A stretch of 41,201 nucleotides of DNA from Erwinia mallotivora (GCF_000590885.1 NZ_JFHN01000073.1:1-41201); one strand, 5' to 3'; positions 16,530 to 26,621 are shown, counted from the first letter of the stretch. Made by a program: numbers and translations. Notes: a model not told the origin generated them from the letters alone.

Positions 16530-19211
16530 ATGGCCGTTACTAATGTTGCTGAACTTAACGCACTGGTTGAGCGTGTTAAAAAAGCACAGCGTGAATATGC
16601 TAATTTCACTCAGGAACAAGTTGATAAAATTTTTCGTGCCGCCGCTCTGGCAGCTGCTGATGCCCGCATTCCACTGGCAAAAATGGCGGTTGCAGAATCA
16701 GGCATGGGCATCGTTGAAGACAAAGTCATTAAAAATCATTTCGCCTCTGAATATATCTACAACGCGTATAAGGATGAAAAAACCTGCGGCATCCTCAGTA
16801 CGGATGAAACATTTGGAACCATCACTATAGCCGAACCCACCGGCCTTATCTGCGGTATCGTGCCAACAACCAACCCCACATCCACCGCCATTTTCAAAGC
16901 GCTTATCAGTCTGAAAACCCGTAACGGTATTATCTTCTCTCCTCACCCACGCGCTAAAGATGCCACTAATAAAGCGGCAGACATTGTGCTACAGGCGGCG
17001 ATTGCCGCAGGCGCGCCTGAAGATATCATCGGCTGGATTGACGTGCCATCCGTTGAATTATACAATCAACTGATGCATCACCCCGATATCAATCTTATTC
17101 TGGCAACCGGCGGGCCAGGCATGGTCAAGGCTGCTTACAGTTCTGGCAAACCAGCTATCGGCGTTGGTGCTGGTAATACCCCGGTAGTAATAGATGAAAC
17201 GGCCGATATTAAACGCGCTGTGGCATCGATTCTTATGTCAAAAACCTTCGACAATGGCGTTATTTGTGCTTCAGAACAGTCAGTGATCGTGGTGGATTCT
17301 GTTTACGACGCGGTTCGTGAACGTTTTGCCAGCCACGGTGGGTATCTGTTACAGGGCAAAGAGTTGAAATCCGTTCAGGACGTTATCCTGAAAAACGGTG
17401 CACTGAATGCCGCTATTGTTGGCCAGCCAGCGGTGAAAATTGCTGAAATAGCAGGGATTACCGTACCCGCCAATACAAAAATTTTGATTGGTGAGGTAAA
17501 ACTGGTCGATGAATCAGAACCTTTTGCCCATGAGAAGTTATCTCCCACTCTGGCGATGTACCGTGCAAAAGACTTCGAAGACGCCGTTAACAAAGCAGAA
17601 AAACTGGTTGCTATGGGCGGTATCGGTCACACCTCCTGCCTGTATACCGACCAGGACAATGAACGCAAACGCGTTAATTACTTCGGCGATAAAATGAAGA
17701 CTGCGCGTATTCTGATCAATACCCCTGCCTCGCAAGGAGGAATTGGCGATCTCTACAACTTCAAACTGGCACCGTCTTTAACCCTGGGTTGTGGTTCATG
17801 GGGAGGCAATTCCATTTCTGAAAACGTCGGACCAAAACATCTTATTAATAAGAAAACTGTGGCTAAACGGGCAGAAAATATGTTGTGGCATAAACTTCCT
17901 AAATCTATCTACTTCCGTCGCGGTTCTCTTCCCATAGCCATGGAGGAAGTCGCGACCGATGGCGCTAAACGCGCTTTCATCGTTACCGACCGTTTCCTGT
18001 TCAACAATGGTTATGCCGACCAGATTGTTTCAGTGCTGAAATCGCATGGTATTGAAACAGAAGTGTTCTTTGAAGTAGAAGCAGACCCCACGCTGAGCAT
18101 CGTGCGTAAAGGGGCTGAGCAGATGAATTCGTTTAAACCGGATGTCATCATCGCACTTGGCGGAGGATCGCCAATGGATGCCGCCAAGATTATGTGGGTC
18201 ATGTATGAACATCCGGAAACCGCATTTGAAGAGCTGGCATTGCGCTTTATGGATATTCGCAAACGTATTTATAAGTTCCCGAAAATGGGTGTGAAGGCCA
18301 AAATGATCGCCATCACCACCACTTCAGGTACGGGGTCTGAAGTCACACCCTTTGCCGTGGTCACTGATGATACCACCGGTCAGAAATATCCACTGGCAGA
18401 CTATGCACTGACCCCGGATATGGCGATAGTCGATGCGAATCTGGTGATGAATATGCCCAGATCGCTGTGTGCCTTTGGTGGTCTGGATGCCGTGACCCAT
18501 TCGCTTGAGGCCTATGTCTCCGTACTGGCTAATGAATATTCCGATGGGCAGGCCTTGCAGGCACTGAAACTGTTACAGGAAAATCTGCCTGCCAGCTACC
18601 ATGAAGGCGCGAAAAACCCGGTTGCTCGTGAGCGTGTTCATAACGCTGCCACTATCGCCGGTATTGCTTTTGCCAATGCCTTCCTTGGGGTGTGTCACTC
18701 TATGGCCCACAAACTGGGTTCTGAGTTCCATATACCACACGGTCTGGCTAACGCACTGCTAATCAGCAATGTTATTCGCTACAACGCGAATGATAACCCC
18801 ACCAAGCAAACCGCATTCAGTCAGTACGATCGTCCTCAGGCTCGCCGTCGCTATGCTGAAGTGGCCGATCATTTACGTCTCAGCGCAGCGGGCGACCGTA
18901 CAGCGCAGAAAATTGAGAAGCTGCTGTTATGGCTTGAAGGGATGAAAGCTGAATTGGGCATTCCAAAATCGATTCGCGAAGCCGGTGTACAGGAGGCAGA
19001 TTTCCTCGCAAAAGTCGATAAGCTGGCTGAGGATGCATTCGACGATCAGTGTACCGGTGCAAACCCACGCTATCCATTGATTAGCGAATTAAAACAAATC
19101 ATGCTGGATTCGTTCTATGGTCGTGAATTTACCGAAACCAGCTCATCAGTAAGTCATATAGCTGAAACCGAGGCGCCGGTCAGAAAAACAGAAAAGAAAG
19201 TAAAGAAATAA
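16530..19211 (+). CDS. adhE: AdhE, bifunctional aldehyde-alcohol dehydrogenase
   Basis: A cytosolic fermentation enzyme that reduces acetyl-CoA to acetaldehyde and then to ethanol, oxidising two NADH and forming spirosomes. It has 893 residues (891 in E. coli). The N-terminal CoA-acylating aldehyde dehydrogenase (about 1-440) has its catalytic Cys at 246 in NGVICASEQ. The C-terminal iron alcohol dehydrogenase (about 450-868) has the metal ligands Asp653 and His657 in GGLDAVTHSLEAY and the later histidines in CHSMAHKLGSEFHIPHG. The C-terminal tail is lysine-rich (KTEKKVKK). The ATG at 16530 follows CAGGAG. It is monocistronic, with a strong terminator downstream. Confidence 0.98.
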   Translation: MAVTNVAELNALVERVKKAQREYANFTQEQVDKIFRAAALAAADARIPLAKMAVAESGMGIVEDKVIKNHFASEYIYNAYKDEKTCGILSTDETFGTITIAEPTGLICGIVPTTNPTSTAIFKALISLKTRNGIIFSPHPRAKDATNKAADIVLQAAIAAGAPEDIIGWIDVPSVELYNQLMHHPDINLILATGGPGMVKAAYSSGKPAIGVGAGNTPVVIDETADIKRAVASILMSKTFDNGVICASEQSVIVVDSVYDAVRERFASHGGYLLQGKELKSVQDVILKNGALNAAIVGQPAVKIAEIAGITVPANTKILIGEVKLVDESEPFAHEKLSPTLAMYRAKDFEDAVNKAEKLVAMGGIGHTSCLYTDQDNERKRVNYFGDKMKTARILINTPASQGGIGDLYNFKLAPSLTLGCGSWGGNSISENVGPKHLINKKTVAKRAENMLWHKLPKSIYFRRGSLPIAMEEVATDGAKRAFIVTDRFLFNNGYADQIVSVLKSHGIETEVFFEVEADPTLSIVRKGAEQMNSFKPDVIIALGGGSPMDAAKIMWVMYEHPETAFEELALRFMDIRKRIYKFPKMGVKAKMIAITTTSGTGSEVTPFAVVTDDTTGQKYPLADYALTPDMAIVDANLVMNMPRSLCAFGGLDAVTHSLEAYVSVLANEYSDGQALQALKLLQENLPASYHEGAKNPVARERVHNAATIAGIAFANAFLGVCHSMAHKLGSEFHIPHGLANALLISNVIRYNANDNPTKQTAFSQYDRPQARRRYAEVADHLRLSAAGDRTAQKIEKLLLWLEGMKAELGIPKSIREAGVQEADFLAKVDKLAEDAFDDQCTGANPRYPLISELKQIMLDSFYGREFTETSSSVSHIAETEAPVRKTEKKVKK

Positions 19212-19277
19212 GCCATTCCGAAAATTGCTCTCCCGTGATGATGTCCTGACCGGATGTTTGATCGGGCGACCCGCCGG

Positions 19278-19315
19278 GCCTGAGTTTACCACCTCGTTAA
19301 ACTCAGGCTTTTTTT
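19278..19315 (+). terminator. Rho-independent terminator of adhE
   Basis: Perfect 11-bp arms GCCTGAGTTTA (19278-19288) and TAAACTCAGGC (19298-19308) are followed by seven T, 66 bases past the adhE stop. Confidence 0.92.
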
Positions 19316-19419
19316 ATACTTTATCTCTGCGGATTAAAGGTTTTCGTTCACTGCCATAATTAATATCCGGTCACCGTAGACGATGGGAAAAATAACTTTC
19401 CGTTATCGTATTATCGTTT

Positions 19420-20034
19420 TTAAGCGTTCCTTTCTCCATGAACCGCACGTAAGCAATTCTGTTCAATTGCTGCCTTGTAATGCTTACGACAAACTGAAAC
19501 ATAACGTTCATTTCCGCCGATGACCACCTGCTCACCCTCTTTAAAAGGCGCACCATTTTCGTCGAGTCTTAATACCATCCCTGCCTTTCTGCCACAGTGG
19601 CAAACTGTCTTTAATTCAACCAGCTTATCTGACCATGCCAGCAAATATTGACTGCCACTGAATAATTCACCACGAAAATCTGTTCTCAACCCATAACAAA
19701 GAACAGGTATATCCAGCGTATCAACCACATCTGATAAATCTTTAACCTGCTCGCGGGTAAGAAACTGACATTCATCTATTAATACGCAGTGAACCGGTTC
19801 CAGGCGATGTCCTTCGTTTATCTCTGAAAAAAGTTTTGTCCCGTTATTATACAATTTTGCTGGAGAAGAAAGGCCAATGCGCGAGCATACCTTGCCGGAG
19901 CCAAAACGATTATCAATTTCTGCGGTATACACCAATGTGCGCATGCCACGTTCGAGGTAGTTATATGAAGACTGTAGTAAGGCAGTAGACTTGCCTGCAT
20001 TCATCGCAGAATAATAAAAATAAAGTTGGGCCAT
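19420..20034 (-). CDS. tdk: Thymidine kinase
   Basis: A 204-residue type II thymidine kinase (205 in E. coli) that phosphorylates thymidine and deoxyuridine in pyrimidine salvage. The P-loop is SAMNAGKST, Walker B is VLIDECQFL, the zinc-binding cysteines are in CHCGRKAG and VCRKH, and the lasso segment is [14 protein letters not shown]. The ATG at 20032-20034 starts [17 protein letters not shown], as in E. coli, with GGAG about 9 bases upstream; an upstream frame to 20085 is unlikely. It is divergent from hns. The AT-rich 3' end and the spacer to the adhE terminator look ordinary. Confidence 0.96.
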   Translation of the reverse strand: MAQLYFYYSAMNAGKSTALLQSSYNYLERGMRTLVYTAEIDNRFGSGKVCSRIGLSSPAKLYNNGTKLFSEINEGHRLEPVHCVLIDECQFLTREQVKDLSDVVDTLDIPVLCYGLRTDFRGELFSGSQYLLAWSDKLVELKTVCHCGRKAGMVLRLDENGAPFKEGEQVVIGGNERYVSVCRKHYKAAIEQNCLRAVHGERNA

Positions 20035-20562
20035 CAGGCTGCACTCCAGGTATAGGTTTAGCACAAACGCGCAGAATTGTAACACAGCACTACATCCGCA
20101 CGAGACATTAATGACTCTCTGCCAGGCTGCATTTTGCTGATTATATCTGCCATTTTCTCTTCGCGCTCAGTAAAGAAATTGCTACTGTACCCGGCGAGAT
20201 AATTTTGTTTATGACCTTTTTTTTCACAATGTATGCTTTTAAAAACTCAAATTACCTTGCTAATATTCTCTGACTTTTCTTAAGGTTAGAGTGAGTATCG
20301 AATAAAATTTTTCCTTTTTGTTATTATATACTGTCCTTTCAACTTAGTGATAATCGTAATCAAAAACCTTTAGCTGAGTCAGGGCGTGAGAATGTAATTC
20401 AGCCAGGACTCACCGTTTTGTATTGTTAATAATCATTCTGCTGAATCACCCATACTTACTTATTCTGAGTCTATTACAAAAATTACTATTGCAGTTCCTA
20501 TTGCCGCACTCTATTATTATCAGGCAGAACGACCCCACCCATTATAATTTGAGATCAGGAAC
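20035..20562. promoter_or_regulatory. Divergent tdk-hns control region
   Basis: 528 bases, AT-rich, without a gene. The right end holds a good hns promoter (20489-20517). Long A/T tracts between 20200 and 20330 and around 20430-20520 fit H-NS autorepression sites, and a TATACT hexamer lies near 20326. No further structure is convincing. Confidence 0.6.
20489..20517 (+). promoter_or_regulatory. Predicted sigma-70 promoter of hns
   Basis: TTGCAG (-35, 20489-20494), a 17-base spacer and TATTAT (-10, 20512-20517) give a start near 20525 and a leader of about 38 bases, similar to the short hns leader in E. coli. Confidence 0.6.
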
Positions 20563-20970
20563 ATGAGCGAAGCACTTAAAATTTTGAATAACATCCGTAC
20601 CCTGCGTGCGCAGGCACGAGAGTGTTCCCTGGAAACTCTGGAAGAGATGCTGGAGAAACTGGAAGTCGTGGTTACTGAGCGTCGCGATGAAGAGAATCAC
20701 GCTCAAGCTGAAATCGAAGAGCGCAGCCGTAAATTACAGCAATACCGTGAAATGCTGATTGCCGACGGTATTGATCCTAATGAATTGCTGTCTACGCTGT
20801 CCACCGCCAAAACGTCAGGAAAAGCTAAACGTGCGGCACGTCCTGCTAAATACAAGTACGTTGATGAAAATGGCGAAACTAAAACCTGGACAGGTCAGGG
20901 CCGTACTCCCGCCGTGATTAAAACAGCAATTGAAGAACAAGGTAAGAAGCTGGAAGATTTCATGCTGTAA
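20563..20970 (+). CDS. hns: H-NS, nucleoid-associated silencer
   Basis: A 135-residue DNA-binding protein (137 in E. coli) that coats and silences AT-rich, often foreign, DNA. The N-terminal coiled-coil oligomerisation region (about 1-80) starts [18 protein letters not shown] flexible basic linker follows (about 82-95). The C-terminal DNA-binding domain has [19 protein letters not shown], with the Q/R-G-R AT-hook-like loop. The ATG follows a CAGGAAC site. It would be expected to act on the AT-rich stretches before opp and in the gapA-yeaD insertion of this same window. Confidence 0.98.
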   Translation: MSEALKILNNIRTLRAQARECSLETLEEMLEKLEVVVTERRDEENHAQAEIEERSRKLQQYREMLIADGIDPNELLSTLSTAKTSGKAKRAARPAKYKYVDENGETKTWTGQGRTPAVIKTAIEEQGKKLEDFML

Positions 20971-20977
20971 TTTTTCA

Positions 20978-21011
20978 TTTAATACCCCATCCTTTGCAAT
21001 GGGGTATTAAA
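20978..21011. terminator. Shared hairpin between hns and the convergent epimerase gene
   Basis: Perfect 13-bp arms TTTAATACCCCAT (20978-20990) and ATGGGGTATTAAA (20999-21011) enclose an 8-base loop, 8 bases after the hns stop and 3 bases after the epimerase stop on the other strand. T tracts are weak on both sides but the stem ends in A/T pairs, so it probably serves both genes. Confidence 0.7.
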
Positions 21012-21013
21012 TA

Positions 21014-22021
21014 TCAGCACTGATAGAACGAACGATACCAGTCGACAAAGTGTTTAATCCCTTCATCAATACCGGTTTGTGGTTTAAATCCAATCACCTT
21101 ATATAAAGCTGAGGTATCTGCACTGGTTTCAGGTACATCTCCAGGCTGCATAGGCAACATATTTTTATTTGCCGTGATACCTAAAGATTTCTCCAGCGCT
21201 TCAATATAACTCATTAATTTTACCGGGCTGCTGTTACCAATATTGTAAACACGATAAGGCGCTGAACTGCCTGCGGCGCTACCCTCTTCTACCGTCCAGC
21301 CTGCATCTGCCTGTGGAATAACATCCTGAAGCCTGAAGATCGCCTCGACGATATCATCAATATAGGTAAAGTCACGTCGCATCTGTCCGTTGTTGTATAC
21401 ATCAATCTGATCTCCAGCGATCATCGCCCTGGTGAATTTGAACAGCGCCATATCCGGGCGTCCCCATGGACCGTAGACGGTGAAAAAACGCAGACCGGTA
21501 GTCGGGATACCATAAAGATGTGAATAAGTATGGGACATCAGCTCATTGGCCTTTTTAGTAGCGGCATACAATGAGATTGGGTGGTCGACAGAATCATCGG
21601 TAGAGAATGGAAGCTTACGGTTCAGGCCATAAACTGAACTGGATGAAGCATAAAGCAGGTGAGAAATGTTGTGATGACGACACCCTTCAAGGATATTAAG
21701 ATGTCCGGTCAGATTTGCATCAGCATAGGCCGATGGATTTTCCAGGGAATAGCGCACACCTGCCTGAGCCCCAAGATGAATAACTCGATCAAAGGCGGCT
21801 TCACCGAACAGCGAAGCTATTCCTTCCCTGTCAGCAAGGTCAAGTTTAACGAAGGAAAATGCAGAATAAGGCTTGAGTAAATCCAGGCGGGCAAGCTTAA
21901 GTTTAACATCATAATAGTCGTTCAGGTTGTCGAGACCGACAACCTGGTGACCGGCGCGAAGCAAGCGTTCTGCAACATGGTAGCCAATAAATCCTGCCGC
22001 GCCGGTAACCAGATATTTCAT
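21014..22021 (-). CDS. UDP-glucuronate 4-epimerase-like NAD-dependent epimerase
   Basis: A 335-residue extended short-chain dehydrogenase of the Uge/CapI type, which interconverts UDP-glucuronate and UDP-galacturonate for capsule, LPS core or exopolysaccharide. The NAD motif is TGAAGFIGYH (residues 7-16), the N-terminal signature is DNLNDYYD, and the catalytic Tyr and Lys are in SLYAATKKANE. Substrate-binding segments include TVYGPWGRPDMALFKF. It begins 14 bases after ugd with GAGGGC upstream, and is the last gene of the galU-ugd operon. Its position after UDP-glucose dehydrogenase supports UDP-glucuronate as substrate over UDP-glucose. This is inference. Confidence 0.9.
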   Translation of the reverse strand: MKYLVTGAAGFIGYHVAERLLRAGHQVVGLDNLNDYYDVKLKLARLDLLKPYSAFSFVKLDLADREGIASLFGEAAFDRVIHLGAQAGVRYSLENPSAYADANLTGHLNILEGCRHHNISHLLYASSSSVYGLNRKLPFSTDDSVDHPISLYAATKKANELMSHTYSHLYGIPTTGLRFFTVYGPWGRPDMALFKFTRAMIAGDQIDVYNNGQMRRDFTYIDDIVEAIFRLQDVIPQADAGWTVEEGSAAGSSAPYRVYNIGNSSPVKLMSYIEALEKSLGITANKNMLPMQPGDVPETSADTSALYKVIGFKPQTGIDEGIKHFVDWYRSFYQC

Positions 22022-22035
22022 ACTGCCCTCGTTAA

Positions 22036-23376
22036 TTATGCAATTTGAATTGAAGCTCCGCGGCCGATTGCATAATAAACAAAACCGCGTTTGCTGACTC
22101 TTTCCGGATCATACAGGTTACGACCATCAAAAATCACGGGTTCTTTCAGAGCATTTTTAATAACATCAAAATCAGGAGCGCGGAAACTTTGCCATTCGGT
22201 ACAAATAACCAGCCCGTCCGCACCCTGCAAAGCCGCCTCTTTGGTGCCCATCAACTTCAGATCGTCGCGGTGACCATAAATGCGCTGTGCTTCATCCATC
22301 GCTTCCGGATCGAAAGCCTGCACGCTGGCACCCGCCTGCCACAATGCTTCCATCAGTACCCGGCTGGAAGCCTCACGCATATCATCGGTATTAGGCTTAA
22401 AAGACAGTCCCCACAGTGCAAAGGTTTTGCCCTGAAGATTATCGCCGAAGTGGCGTTTAATAAACCCAGGCAGTTTGTTTTTCTGTGAGTCGTTAACATC
22501 CTCAACGGCCTGAAGCAGACGCGGCTGATAACCAATTTGCTGCGCCGTGCGGATTAATGCCTGCACATCTTTCGGAAAACAGGAACCACCGTAGCCACAG
22601 CCAGGATAAATAAATGAGTAGCCAATACGGGAATCAGAACCAATTCCCTGACGAACTTTTTCAATATCCGCGCCCAGACGCTCAGCCAGATTCGAAATTT
22701 CGTTCATAAAACTGATTTTAGTCGCCAGCATGCAGTTGGCTGCGTATTTTGTCAGTTCAGCGCTACGGATATCCATTAAAATCATGCGGTCATGATTGCG
22801 ATTGAATGGCTCATAAAGTTCACGCAGCAGTTCAACCACGTCATCATTATCCGTGCCAACCACAATACGTTCAGGTCGCATGCAGTCAGCAACGGCCGCG
22901 CCTTCTTTAAGAAATTCCGGGTTGGAAACCACATCAAATGTAATATCAACGCCACGTGATTTGAGCGTTTCCTCCATCACAGCGCGGACGCGATCGGCTG
23001 TACCTACTGGCACGGTCGATTTATCGATGACAACCTTACTCTCTTCCATGTGCTGTGCGATTGTGCGCGCAACGGCAGTAACATATTTCAGGTCTGCTGA
23101 ACCATCTTCATCCGGCGGTGTTCCCACAGCAATAAATTGCATCACGCCGTGGCGCACACCCTCTTCTGCGTTGGTAGAAAACCGAAGCCGACCGGCTTCA
23201 TAGTTTTGCATAACCAAAGGCGTCAGGCCTGGCTCGAAAATAGGAATGATCCCTTTCTTCAGATTGTCGACTTTCTTTTCGTCAACATCGATACAAAGAA
23301 CGTCATGTCCGACTTCGGCCAGAACAGCAGCCTGAACCAGACCGACATAGCCGATACCAAATACGGTGACTTTCAT
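22036..23376 (-). CDS. ugd: UDP-glucose 6-dehydrogenase
   Basis: A 446-residue enzyme that oxidises UDP-glucose twice to UDP-glucuronate with NAD. The N-terminal Rossmann motif is [12 protein letters not shown]. The catalytic cysteine is in [14 protein letters not shown]. The C-terminal UDP-binding domain has [16 protein letters not shown]. The length is that of the longer bacterial class (about 440-450), unlike the 388-residue E. coli Ugd, so it belongs to a different subgroup from the E. coli K-12 gene. It lies 26 bases after galU, with the epimerase directly downstream. The product feeds acidic polysaccharide and possibly aminoarabinose synthesis. Confidence 0.95.
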   Translation of the reverse strand: MKVTVFGIGYVGLVQAAVLAEVGHDVLCIDVDEKKVDNLKKGIIPIFEPGLTPLVMQNYEAGRLRFSTNAEEGVRHGVMQFIAVGTPPDEDGSADLKYVTAVARTIAQHMEESKVVIDKSTVPVGTADRVRAVMEETLKSRGVDITFDVVSNPEFLKEGAAVADCMRPERIVVGTDNDDVVELLRELYEPFNRNHDRMILMDIRSAELTKYAANCMLATKISFMNEISNLAERLGADIEKVRQGIGSDSRIGYSFIYPGCGYGGSCFPKDVQALIRTAQQIGYQPRLLQAVEDVNDSQKNKLPGFIKRHFGDNLQGKTFALWGLSFKPNTDDMREASSRVLMEALWQAGASVQAFDPEAMDEAQRIYGHRDDLKLMGTKEAALQGADGLVICTEWQSFRAPDFDVIKNALKEPVIFDGRNLYDPERVSKRGFVYYAIGRGASIQIA

Positions 23377-23402
23377 TGAATTGTCCCGGTTAGAAATTAA
23401 AC

Positions 23403-24311
23403 TTACTTTTTATTACCCACGATGGTTTCCAGCCAGGCTTTGAAATCGCTGCCCAGTGTGTTGTGACGCACACCGTATTCAACGAAAGCCTGCATGTAGC
23501 CCAGTTTGTTACCACAATCGTGGCTTACACCTTTCAGGTGGTAGGCTTCAACCGTCTCTTTCTCCATCATCATGGCGATAGAGTCAGTCAGCTGAATTTC
23601 ATCACCTGCGCCCGGAGGCGTTTTAGCCAGCAGAGGCCAGATGTCAGCAGAAAGAACATAGCGTCCTACCACTGCGAGGTTGGATGGCGCTTTATCTGCT
23701 TTCGGTTTTTCAACCACACCGACCATTGGCGCGCTGTCGCCAGGGCTCAGTTCTGCGCCCTGGCAGTCAACCACACCATAAGCAGTCACGTCGGCGACAG
23801 GTTCAACCATAATCTGACTGTGGCCTGTTTCATCAAAGCGCCGCATCATGTCTGCCAGGTTGTCTTTCTTCAGATCGGATTCATATTCATCGATAATCAC
23901 GTCTGGCAGAATAACGGCCACAGGTTCATTGCCTACTACCGGATAGGCACACATCACCGCATGGCCCAGACCTTTAGCCAGCCCCTGACGAACCTGCATA
24001 ATGGTAACGTGTGGTGGGCAGATAGACTGGATTTCTTCCAGCAGCTGGCGCTTCACACGTTTTTCGAGCATGGCTTCCAGCTCAAAACTGGTATCGAAAT
24101 GGTTCTCAATAGAATTTTTTGATGAGTGCGTAACCAGCACGATCTCATTAATTCCGGCGGCGATACACTCATTAACGACATACTGAATTAACGGCTTATC
24201 AACCAGCGGCAGCATCTCTTTCGGAATTGCCTTGGTGGCAGGCAACATGCGCGTTCCCAAACCTGCTACAGGGATAACCGCTTTTTTTACTTTGGACTTA
24301 TAGGCAGACAT
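23403..24311 (-). CDS. galU: UTP-glucose-1-phosphate uridylyltransferase
   Basis: A 302-residue enzyme (302 in E. coli) that makes UDP-glucose from UTP and glucose 1-phosphate. The nucleotide-binding motif is [19 protein letters not shown] (about residues 15-33) and the substrate segments are VEKPKAD and [10 protein letters not shown]. The start at 24309-24311 ([17 protein letters not shown]) has AGAGG 7 bases upstream; an extension to 24338 has no family similarity. It heads the galU-ugd-epimerase operon, which makes UDP-glucose, UDP-glucuronate and UDP-galacturonate in succession. Confidence 0.96.
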   Translation of the reverse strand: MSAYKSKVKKAVIPVAGLGTRMLPATKAIPKEMLPLVDKPLIQYVVNECIAAGINEIVLVTHSSKNSIENHFDTSFELEAMLEKRVKRQLLEEIQSICPPHVTIMQVRQGLAKGLGHAVMCAYPVVGNEPVAVILPDVIIDEYESDLKKDNLADMMRRFDETGHSQIMVEPVADVTAYGVVDCQGAELSPGDSAPMVGVVEKPKADKAPSNLAVVGRYVLSADIWPLLAKTPPGAGDEIQLTDSIAMMMEKETVEAYHLKGVSHDCGNKLGYMQAFVEYGVRHNTLGSDFKAWLETIVGNKK

Positions 24312-24504
24312 CAAAGTACCTCTCTTTAGGCCGTTCAAGTTATTACTTGATATGTCGAGTTAAAAAACGAGATGAGTATACCAGTTGAATCCGGGTGGAT
24401 TTATCCTGGATAAACAATTTCAGCATAAATTAAGATTATTACCCAAGTGTAAAGCCATTTTCTGGCCCTGCTCTCGGCACCCGGCAATAAATGATTCAGG
24501 TTGA

Positions 24505-25518
24505 TCAATTTGTCGACAACATCAGGCGTAGCCTGCCTCCTGCTCCCCATACCTGACACTGCCATGCGTCACAACGCTGGCTGATCTGATTGAGATGTGT
24601 GCTGCCAAGAGTACCAAGCGGCATGCCATTACTGAGTTGTATTTGATGAGTATTAATATTGAGCGTGGCATTTAACCCTGCGGAAACCAGGATTAAATTT
24701 TTAATTCCCTGATGATAATAACCCACCAGTAATGGAAACTGTCCGGTCAGATTTGCCTGGCGAAGAAGCTGATTGACTTGTTTCAACAATGAACTTAATT
24801 CCGGCAGACCTTGCGCATGACCGGATAATTGATCCTGTAAAAGGCCATTGAATAAAGCCCGAAGTAATAATGCAGCCAGAACACCATTATTACCTGCCCT
24901 TGTAACGTCCAGGCAGTAAAAGGCCAGTTCATGTCCTGACAATGCCGCGACATCCAGCACCAGGCCTGGCTGTTCAGCCATCGTCAACTGGCGGTAATTC
25001 AGGCGGCAGTTAGCAACGACCTGTTGCACCGGCGGTTGCAACTGCTGAAGCAGTTTTGCTGCTGCAGGAGGATCGTTGACCAGCGCATCCCAGTCCTGGA
25101 ACAGCTGTTCATCTTCTTCAACTTTGGAAGTAAACATTGAGGGATACAGACACTCATAGACGGTATCACGCAAACGCTCGAGGTCTTTCAGGGGTTTCAA
25201 CAGAATATCCTGTACCCCAAGCCGCAGAACCTGAGCGATATCGGACATGTTTTCAGTTGCGGAGATCACCAGAATGGGCACGTCGTTACCCTGCGTTCTC
25301 AGGTGCTCAACCAGTTTGATACCGTTCATTCCGGGCATCTCCAGGTCGCAAATAATCAGCTCGTATGGCTGCTTATCTATTATATCCAGGGCCTGGAGCC
25401 CGTTATCTGCAAGCGCGGTATCAGCACCAAGCGCCAGCAGAAAATTATCCAGCAGAGAGCGGAAAACGATTTCGTCTTCAACGATCAGAATCTGTTTCCC
25501 GCTTAATGGCTTCTCCAT
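24505..25518 (-). CDS. rssB: RssB, RpoS adaptor response regulator
   Basis: A 337-residue response regulator (337 in E. coli, also called SprE/Hnr) that delivers sigma-S to the ClpXP protease. The receiver domain (about 8-125) has the phospho-acceptor Asp58 in LIICDLEMPG and the conserved Lys in ILLKPL. The linker is followed by a PP2C-like pseudophosphatase domain (about 165-337) that contacts RpoS. The start has GGGGGAG directly upstream. It follows rssA in the same direction, as in the E. coli rssAB operon. galU follows after 193 bases with its own likely promoter. Confidence 0.95.
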   Translation of the reverse strand: MEKPLSGKQILIVEDEIVFRSLLDNFLLALGADTALADNGLQALDIIDKQPYELIICDLEMPGMNGIKLVEHLRTQGNDVPILVISATENMSDIAQVLRLGVQDILLKPLKDLERLRDTVYECLYPSMFTSKVEEDEQLFQDWDALVNDPPAAAKLLQQLQPPVQQVVANCRLNYRQLTMAEQPGLVLDVAALSGHELAFYCLDVTRAGNNGVLAALLLRALFNGLLQDQLSGHAQGLPELSSLLKQVNQLLRQANLTGQFPLLVGYYHQGIKNLILVSAGLNATLNINTHQIQLSNGMPLGTLGSTHLNQISQRCDAWQCQVWGAGGRLRLMLSTN

Positions 25519-25620
25519 TCTCCCCCCTTGTACACCAGCTAAATCAATAGTGGCTCATAAACCACGATTGCGCCTCTCCGATTTATCAGCAAAAGCGCCA
25601 TATTTACCCGGCAATTCCTG

Positions 25621-25719
25621 TTAACGAACCAGTGGGAGTAGTTCATCTGTCTTCTTTTCTACGGCGAGTCTGCCAGCTTCAATAGCTTCTTCAGCACGAT
25701 GGAAATCGAGTGTTGAAAT
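25621..25719 (-). other. rssA: Displaced C-terminal coding tail of rssA after the amber codon
   Basis: The 33 codons after the TAG at 25720-25722 stay in the rssA frame and encode ISTLDFHRAEEAIEAGRL, then a lysine/glutamate segment and LLPLVR, ending in TAA at 25621-25623. This matches the C-terminus of E. coli RssA as I recall it. No frameshift or second mutation is visible, so the nonsense change looks recent, or the codon is read through. Confidence 0.85.
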
Positions 25720-26520
25720 CTAAGGGCATAAAGGTTGAATCAGTAAATCCGGAGGATCACCCGCCATACGATTACGCTTTACGCGATTTTCCAGCACCTG
25801 AATTGACGTTGACATAATTTGCATCGCACCTGGGGTCTGATTCACTTTGCGCTGTGCTCCCCGTGTAAAACTTTGTCGCAGCCTGCCAGTCCAGGTTGTG
25901 GCCGCCACGATGGCTTCCTGCTCCTCGGCATGCGTGGTGACCGACAGTAAATCTTGCTGTGTAAGATGCGCATCATGCTGAAGATCGACAGCGATGACAA
26001 TATCAGCCCCGAGCGCACGAGTCAGGGAGACGGGAACGGGATTGACGACCGCTCCGTCTACCAGCCAGTATCCATTCCATGCAACAGGCGCCAGCAAACC
26101 CGGAATGCTACATGAAGCGCGCACCGCCTGATGTATATCCCCCTCAGTCAGCCATAGTTCACGCCCCGTGCTGAGGTTAGTGGTTACCGCACCAAAAGGC
26201 ATTGCGCACTGTTCAATAAGATCGTGGCCTGTAAGCCTGCGCACATGGTTAAAAACACGCTCACCCCGCAGCAACCCTCCGCGTCGCCAGGATAGATCCA
26301 TCAGGCGGATAACATCCCAGTAACTGAAAGAACGGACCCAGCTTTCCAGTAAAGGCAGGCGTTTGCTGGCGTAGACAGCACCGACCAGCGCACCCACAGA
26401 GCAGCCCGCCACTAAATCCACCTTAATACCGGCTCTTTCCAGCGCATTTATCACACCAATGTGGGCCCATCCACGGGCAGCACCAGAACCCAGTGCCAGT
26501 CCTATTTTAACCTGTCTCAT
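25720..26520 (-). CDS. rssA: RssA, patatin-like protein, shortened by an in-frame amber codon
   Basis: A patatin-like phospholipase-fold protein of the RssA family, encoded upstream of rssB. The oxyanion motif is GSGAARG (residues 11-17), the nucleophile elbow is GCSVG with Ser41, and the catalytic Asp155 is in VDGAVVNP. The reading frame stops at a TAG (25720-25722) after LIQPLCP, giving 266 residues against about 301 in E. coli. The remaining 32 codons of the normal C-terminus continue in frame to a TAA at 25621. In E. coli, glutamine occupies this position, so CAG to TAG is the simplest change. All catalytic motifs are upstream of the stop, so the shortened protein may still work. The physiological substrate is unknown. 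Confidence 0.85.
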   Translation of the reverse strand: MRQVKIGLALGSGAARGWAHIGVINALERAGIKVDLVAGCSVGALVGAVYASKRLPLLESWVRSFSYWDVIRLMDLSWRRGGLLRGERVFNHVRRLTGHDLIEQCAMPFGAVTTNLSTGRELWLTEGDIHQAVRASCSIPGLLAPVAWNGYWLVDGAVVNPVPVSLTRALGADIVIAVDLQHDAHLTQQDLLSVTTHAEEQEAIVAATTWTGRLRQSFTRGAQRKVNQTPGAMQIMSTSIQVLENRVKRNRMAGDPPDLLIQPLCP

Positions 26521-26621
26521 TGAACCTCAATGTCCGCTTAACTAACAAATGGCATCACGTGCGCCACTCAGTTACCATGCTGCCAAACGTGTTAAATCTT
26601 TTATATTCTCGTGGAGTCAAC

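Noticed and set aside
23463..24122. 219-codon plus-strand frame opposite galU
   Set aside because: It is an antisense shadow of a clear, conserved gene with no similarity of its own.
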